A stretch of 64,000 nucleotides of DNA from contig NC_019892.1 of the NCBI RefSeq assembly GCF_000242455.2, positions 3,720,001 through 3,784,000 on the forward strand, given 5' to 3'. The notes beneath the pieces are model-generated. The model saw only the letters and a list, made by a program, of their open reading frames with translations. It ran no database searches and was not told the DNA's origin. Position numbers and translations under genes: made by a program. Below are positions 59,928-64,000 of the stretch, one piece after another. How positions within the stretch are numbered: position 1 is the first letter of the stretch; every line of letters starts with the position of its first letter. The stretch is from Singulisphaera acidiphila DSM 18658. Its GTDB lineage: Bacteria > Planctomycetota > Planctomycetia > Isosphaerales > Isosphaeraceae.

Positions 59928-60263
59928 TCAACGGCGGGCGCAGCTGCCGCCGGCGCAGCTCGAAGCCGCGGTGGGGTAGTAGTAGGAAGGATAAGCCGCG
60001 GCCTGGGGGGCAGGGGCATAGGCCTGAGGAGCGGCAATGGGGGCCTGGGGGGCGTAGGCCGGGTAGGCAGCCGGTGCGGCCGTTCCACAGGCCGTCCCAG
60101 GCTGGCAAGCGGAGAACTGCGGCTGGGCGTACTGCTGCTGGGGGGCACAGGCCGAGAAACCCACGGTCGGGCGACCGCAACGACCCGTCCCGCACTGCTG
60201 ACGGCCACCGCCGAAAAGTCCGCTGGTCGCTGTCAGAGCCGTCAGAAGAATGAGCTGATGCAT
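59928..60263 (-). CDS. Small Ala/Pro/Gln/Tyr-rich secreted protein
   Basis: 111 residues from an ATG at 60263 with AAAGGG upstream. A short signal-like N-terminus (MHQLILLTALTATSGLF) is followed by Cys-rich GGRQQCGTGRCGRP and then low-complexity A, P, Q and Y repeats (PQFSACQPGTACG, QAPIAAPQAYAPAPQ, AAAYPSYYYP), ending CAGGSCARR. Eight Cys suggest disulfides or metal. Repetitive composition like exported planctomycete spacer proteins; no family known. Confidence 0.55.
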   Translation of the reverse strand: MHQLILLTALTATSGLFGGGRQQCGTGRCGRPTVGFSACAPQQQYAQPQFSACQPGTACGTAAPAAYPAYAPQAPIAAPQAYAPAPQAAAYPSYYYPTAASSCAGGSCARR

Positions 60264-61133
60264 CAGGCTAAACCCTTTCAGAAAGGTGCGAAATCAATGG
60301 GTGAATGCGGAGTGGCTCCGCATCGGGTGCCTTCGGATCCCGCCGTTGGAACCCAGAAGGCAACAGGCGTGATGGTTTGGCCGTCGAGAACAGGTCGAAA
60401 CCTCATTCCCGAGAACGGCCTGACCCTCGTCCATCCCAGACGCAGGTTGCCGCTCGGCGACACCTAACCCCCCTCATCCTTCCGGGTTTAGGCCGCTGCC
60501 ACCAAGTCGGCGAAATTGTAGGAAGCGTGCGAGCACGCGCCTACAAGAAATTCGGAGTTCTAGAGAAAATTTTCCGATTCCGAAGAATCTTCTGATTACA
60601 CAAAATAGATCATTAAGTCAGCCGAGTGAGGCACGTTTCCAAGCTCAGGTCTCGCGCTCAAACTCGGTCGCGAGAAAAGGCCAAACAATCGCTGGCCAAT
60701 CTCGAATCTCAAAAGAATCTATCCCATGACTCGCGTTTCATCGGACGTCGTCATGGATCGGCGTCCCGCGTGACCGGTGCCCATCGAACCGCTCCGAAAC
60801 AGCCCGTAGTGCATCCCGCGTCTGAATCCCAATTTTGAAGTTACGGATCTTATCTTTCGAGATTGCCGGGTTCAATCCCAATCAATCAACAAACATCCCG
60901 AATGTTGGAAAAACACACCGCTTACTTGGGAGGTATGGATCGGTCTCGACCCACACTTCGCGGCACGTGCAAACTTGACAAGGGAACAAGGCGTGACTTA
61001 AGCTGCCTCCACTTGAAGATCGGTCAATCCCTTTGCAGGTTGCATGGTGGGCGGCAGGCCCCATCCTTGTTTTTTTTCGATGAGGGTGGGCGCGAAGTGA
61101 AGGGAATTCACGATCTGGACACCGAGAGCCACG
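60264..61133. other. 870-base region without a convincing gene
   Basis: Between the small secreted gene and the glycosyltransferase. Features: a hairpin TTGTAGG (60516-60522)/CCTACAA (60540-60546) with inner GCGTGC/GCACGC; an AT-rich zone around 60550-60620; a GGGTTCAATCCC at 60870 that looks like a T-loop but has no tRNA around it. Frames of 60-96 codons here have arginine-rich noncoding character. Presumably regulatory DNA. Confidence 0.5.
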
Positions 61134-62330
61134 ATGGCCACGACTGACTCACGACCGCGGGGCGGCCTCGATGTGACACGGAACCGGCTTGCGCTAGCGG
61201 TGGCCGATGTCAATTGGTTCTCTACGAAGAACCTCTTCCTCGAAGTGGAGCGCGAGGGCGTCGCCACGCTGCTCCTCAACTGCCAGGACTATCGCAACGC
61301 CTGGAACCACGGGCTTCGTCCCTGGAGTTGGAACTCTCCGTTGGTGGAGAGCCGCCCCAACCTCTGGGAACGCGAAATTGTGCTCCCCAGCGGCTGGATG
61401 AAGAAGTTCCCCACCTTGGGAATGAGGCCGATCCGTCGTGTGACGCAACGCTGGCACCAACGCTATGCCCCTGATGCCCGCCTCGCGCTGGTGATGACTT
61501 ATCCTTACTACCTCTACCTCAGCGCCATCCTTCGCCCGGATCTCCAGGTCTATTACAACATCGACGACTACAGCCTCTACTGGCCCGAGCACACAGACCA
61601 GATCAAGATGTTAGAAAGGAAAGCCGCACTCGAGTCCGACCTTACGATCTGCGTCTCGCGGGTCCGCGCCGAGGAATTGAGAGCCGCCGTGCCCGAGGCC
61701 GCGGCCAAGATCCGGCATCTGCCGCATGGAGCGCCGACGTCATCGTTGGGTGAGCACCCCTGGGAGCAGCCCGCGCCGCCCCCCGCCGATATCGCCTCGC
61801 TCCCGCGCCCGCTCTTGGGCTTTGTGGGGTCCGTCGAAGACCGGCTCGACTGGAAACTGATGATCCGTCTGAGTGAAGCCCTGCCCGATGCGTCGATCGT
61901 CTTGGTCGGCCAAACAAACGTTCAAGAGTCGGACTCCTGGTACGCCGACTACAAGCGCTGCGTGGCTCGCCCCAACGTCCATGCCCTGGGGTGGCGGCAC
62001 CAGAAAGAGATCAACTTTTACAACCGATCGTTCGACGTCTGCCTGATCCCCTATCTGCCCGACCACCCCTTCAACATCGCCTGCTGTCCCACCAAGATCC
62101 TCGACTACATGGTGACCGGCCGTCCGATCGTCTCGACCGCCTTGCCCGAATGTCAGCTCTATCCCCATCTCCTCGAAGTCGCGGCCGATCCTGACGCCTT
62201 CATCGCCTCGGTGCGCGCGATCGTCGCGGCCAATTCCGACGACGGCCGGGCCTCGCTCCGATTCGACTGGGCACGCACCAACACATGCCGTCACGTTGTC
62301 GACCGCCTGATCGACTGGCTCCCCGCCTGA
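61134..62330 (+). CDS. Group 1 (GT4-like) glycosyltransferase
   Basis: 398 residues. GT-B fold: N-terminal segment LALAVADVNWFSTKNLF, then VYYNIDDYSLYWPEH and the linker SDLTICVSRVRAEEL, and a C-terminal domain GFVGSVEDRLDWKLMIRLSEALPDASIVLVGQ with FNIACCPTKILDYMVTGRPIVSTALPEC, which is the donor-site EX7E-like region in GT4 (K-I-L-D-Y replaces E). Cytoplasmic. Probably acts on a surface polysaccharide or glycan. Long 5' region, no genes near for the sugar pathway. Confidence 0.85.
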   Translation: MATTDSRPRGGLDVTRNRLALAVADVNWFSTKNLFLEVEREGVATLLLNCQDYRNAWNHGLRPWSWNSPLVESRPNLWEREIVLPSGWMKKFPTLGMRPIRRVTQRWHQRYAPDARLALVMTYPYYLYLSAILRPDLQVYYNIDDYSLYWPEHTDQIKMLERKAALESDLTICVSRVRAEELRAAVPEAAAKIRHLPHGAPTSSLGEHPWEQPAPPPADIASLPRPLLGFVGSVEDRLDWKLMIRLSEALPDASIVLVGQTNVQESDSWYADYKRCVARPNVHALGWRHQKEINFYNRSFDVCLIPYLPDHPFNIACCPTKILDYMVTGRPIVSTALPECQLYPHLLEVAADPDAFIASVRAIVAANSDDGRASLRFDWARTNTCRHVVDRLIDWLPA

Positions 62331-62469
62331 ACAGTCGTGACGAATTGACCGTCATCCCATCGCCTTGAGACGAGCGAACTGCTAAAGTTAATGGCTTTGA
62401 GCGTACGCAAGGCCCTTGCGGCCTTCGTCAGTCCGTCCCCCATGATGAGACTTGCGAGAACTTCCAACG

Positions 62470-63804
62470 ATGAATCAGGCCATTCGTACCAAGCTTTCGA
62501 TCATGATGTTCCTCGAGTATGTGATCTGGGGAGCGTGGCTCCCCTTGCTCGGCCTGTACCTCAGCAAGTACCTCAAGTTTGAAGGGGTGCAGATCGCCTG
62601 GATCTTCAATGCCTTCGCGATCGCGTCGCTGACCGGTATGTTCTTCGGCAGCCAACTCGCTGACCGCTACTTCGCCCAGGAACGGTTCCTCTCGTTCAGT
62701 CATCTGGTGGGCGGCCTGTCGATGCTGGGGCTCGCCTATACCAAGCAGTTCTGGCCCTTCTTCGGGCTGATGCTGCTCCACTGCTTCTTCTACGTGCCGA
62801 CGCTCTCGGTGACCAACGCGATTGCGTTCGCCAACTTGAAGGACGCGCAAAAGGACTTCGGACCGATTCGCGTGTGGGGAACCATTGGCTGGATCGCGGC
62901 GAGCTGGCCCTTCATCTTCATCCCGATTGATTGGGCCAAAGTGCCGAGCATGGCCGCGGCCGGTGGGTTCGTTTCCTGGCTGGGCAAGGCGCTCTCCACA
63001 CCCAAGACCGGTCCGGCGATGGAGCTGGCGCTGACGAGCACCTTCTTCGTTTCGGCCATCGCTTCCCTCGTGCTGGCCGCCTTCTGCCTGACGCTACCGC
63101 ATACTCCGCCGACCAAAAATGAGGGATCGAAGTTCGCCCCGCTCGAGGCCCTCAAGCTCCTGGCCGTCCCGAGTATCCTGGTCCTCTTCGTGGTGACCCT
63201 CCTCGACTCGTTCATCCACTACTGCTACTTCTTCTGGACGAGCCCGTTCTTCTCGGCGATCGGTCTCCCCGAGAACTGGATCGCCCCGGCGATGAGTATC
63301 GGGCAGATCGCCGAGATTTCCACGATGGCCTACCTCGGCTTCTTCCTCAAGCGGCTCGGCTGGCGCACCACGATGATCCTCGGAATTCTCGGCCACGTCG
63401 TCCGGTTCGGCATCTACGCGATCGGGACCCGGGAAACGCTCTGGCTGGTGATCCTCAGCAACGTGGTCCATGGATTCGCATACGCCTTCTTCTTCGCCAC
63501 GGTCTACATCTACGTGGATGAAAACTTCCCGAAGGATATCCGAACCAGTGCGCAGAGCATGTTCAACCTCTTGATCCTCGGCATCGGGCCGTTCTTCGGC
63601 AACTTCCTCTGGGGTTGGCTGGGTGAGCAAGTCACCACGGTCTCGGCTGCTGGGGAGAAGGTCATCCACTTTGACCGCCTCTTCATGGTGCCGGCGGGCT
63701 TGGGCGTTCTCTCCGCGATTCTGCTCGCCATCTTCTTCCATCCCAAGGCGATGAAGGAAGTTGAGGCGATCGACCCGTTGGCCGAACCGGTCCCCAGCAC
63801 GTGA
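62470..63804 (+). CDS. NupG-type nucleoside:H+ symporter, MFS
   Basis: 444 residues from an ATG at 62470; the frame is open six codons further. Twelve spans. The opening MNQAIRTKLSIMMFLEYVIWGAWLPLLGLYL and GMFFGSQLADRYFAQERFLSFSHLVGG are typical of the Nuc_H_symport family; RVWGTIGWIAASWPFIF follows as in the family. NupG imports nucleosides with protons; planctomycete members often have unknown sugar-type substrates. Short intergenic upstream; hairpin at 63868 downstream. Confidence 0.85.
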   Translation: MNQAIRTKLSIMMFLEYVIWGAWLPLLGLYLSKYLKFEGVQIAWIFNAFAIASLTGMFFGSQLADRYFAQERFLSFSHLVGGLSMLGLAYTKQFWPFFGLMLLHCFFYVPTLSVTNAIAFANLKDAQKDFGPIRVWGTIGWIAASWPFIFIPIDWAKVPSMAAAGGFVSWLGKALSTPKTGPAMELALTSTFFVSAIASLVLAAFCLTLPHTPPTKNEGSKFAPLEALKLLAVPSILVLFVVTLLDSFIHYCYFFWTSPFFSAIGLPENWIAPAMSIGQIAEISTMAYLGFFLKRLGWRTTMILGILGHVVRFGIYAIGTRETLWLVILSNVVHGFAYAFFFATVYIYVDENFPKDIRTSAQSMFNLLILGIGPFFGNFLWGWLGEQVTTVSAAGEKVIHFDRLFMVPAGLGVLSAILLAIFFHPKAMKEVEAIDPLAEPVPST

Positions 63805-63867
63805 GGGCAATAGGGGCTTAGAATCGAGCCCCATTAGCTGACTTGAGCCGGAGACAAGAGAGTCCGG

Positions 63868-63901
63868 GTGCCCCGAGTTCCGAGTTCGGAACTCGGGGCA
63901 C
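63868..63901 (+). terminator. Perfect 14 bp hairpin after the MFS gene
   Basis: GTGCCCCGAGTTCC (63868-63881) pairs perfectly with GGAACTCGGGGCAC (63888-63901), loop GAGTTC. No U-tract follows, so it may be a terminator or a REP-type element. The remaining 99 bases of the window hold nothing recognised. Confidence 0.6.
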
Positions 63902-64000
63902 TCAGTAGACGGTCATCATTGAGGAAGTCGCTCCACTCCATCCCCTTATCAGGAGCGTTTCTTAGCACGAATCGCCCAAGATTGGCTCGTTACGTCCAGG

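Noticed and set aside
60840..60890. GGGTTCAATCCC, a T-arm-like sequence
   Set aside because: No acceptor, D or anticodon arm around it; the stem pairs only three bases.

Overview
This is about 64 kb of ordinary-looking GC-rich chromosome, most likely from a planctomycete of the Isosphaeraceae type (Singulisphaera, Paludisphaera or Aquisphaera-like). The signs are two large surface proteins with an N-terminal LEPR-like motif (LEALEQR and AEALETR followed by a short hydrophobic stretch), a compact hopanoid block, a DUF2760-Hsp70 pair, several DUF1573/BON/STAS proteins, small Pro/Ala- or Cys-rich secreted proteins, and many TTG/GTG starts. I see no phage, insertion sequence, integrase or CRISPR array. 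The assignment is by pattern recognition only.

Layout. 1-6.2 kb (minus): partial DUF4349 lipoprotein, then squalene-hopene cyclase, HpnH and HpnG-like phosphorylase, then a secreted BON-domain protein. 6.3-12.6 kb (minus): secreted transglutaminase-like protein, two small proteins, a beta-propeller diheme cytochrome, HolA and a small beta-rich protein. 13-14 kb (plus): FabH, ending in a very strong terminator shared with a convergent LEPR-type surface protein. 16-20.7 kb: a STAS protein, a small lipoprotein, DUF2760 plus Hsp70, a long AT-rich inverted repeat and a small molybdopterin-fold protein. 20.7-25.2 kb (minus): LptD-like outer-membrane protein translationally coupled to a DagK-like kinase. 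25.5-31.7 kb (minus): a large FAD/Fe-S oxidoreductase, two membrane proteins, FolE and a LON-domain protein. 31.9-37.5 kb (minus): an EmrA-EmrB-NodT type tripartite pump plus a small secreted protein. 37.8-40.7 kb (plus): nth, metF, queG. 40.7-45.1 kb (minus): dockerin surface protein and two polytopic envelope-sugar type membrane proteins. 45.3-46.8 kb (minus): a tRNA-Ile2(CAU) gene split by a group I intron, and a fatty-acid desaturase. 47-55.4 kb: an MDR dehydrogenase, type IIA topoisomerase subunits B and A, a TIM-barrel isomerase, a small membrane protein and FolD. 55.6-64 kb: MATE exporter, two adjacent STAS proteins, DUF1573 protein, small secreted protein, glycosyltransferase and a nucleoside-type MFS transporter.

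Most striking observation: at 45282-45643 (minus) the two halves of a tRNA-Ile2(CAU) are separated by 290 nt with the P, Q, R and S core elements of a group I intron, a P1 helix with the U.G splice-site pair, a 3' terminal G and a GAAA-capped P9. The insertion point is between anticodon base 36 and base 37, the same place as the well-known Azoarcus tRNA-Ile intron. The intron also contains a second stretch, 9 nt long, complementary to the 5' exon.

Functional themes are envelope lipids and outer membrane (hopanoids, FabH, desaturase, LptD, DagK, NodT pump), one-carbon/folate metabolism (FolE, MetF, FolD), DNA maintenance (HolA, Nth, topoisomerase pair) and STAS-type regulatory proteins whose kinases are not in the window.
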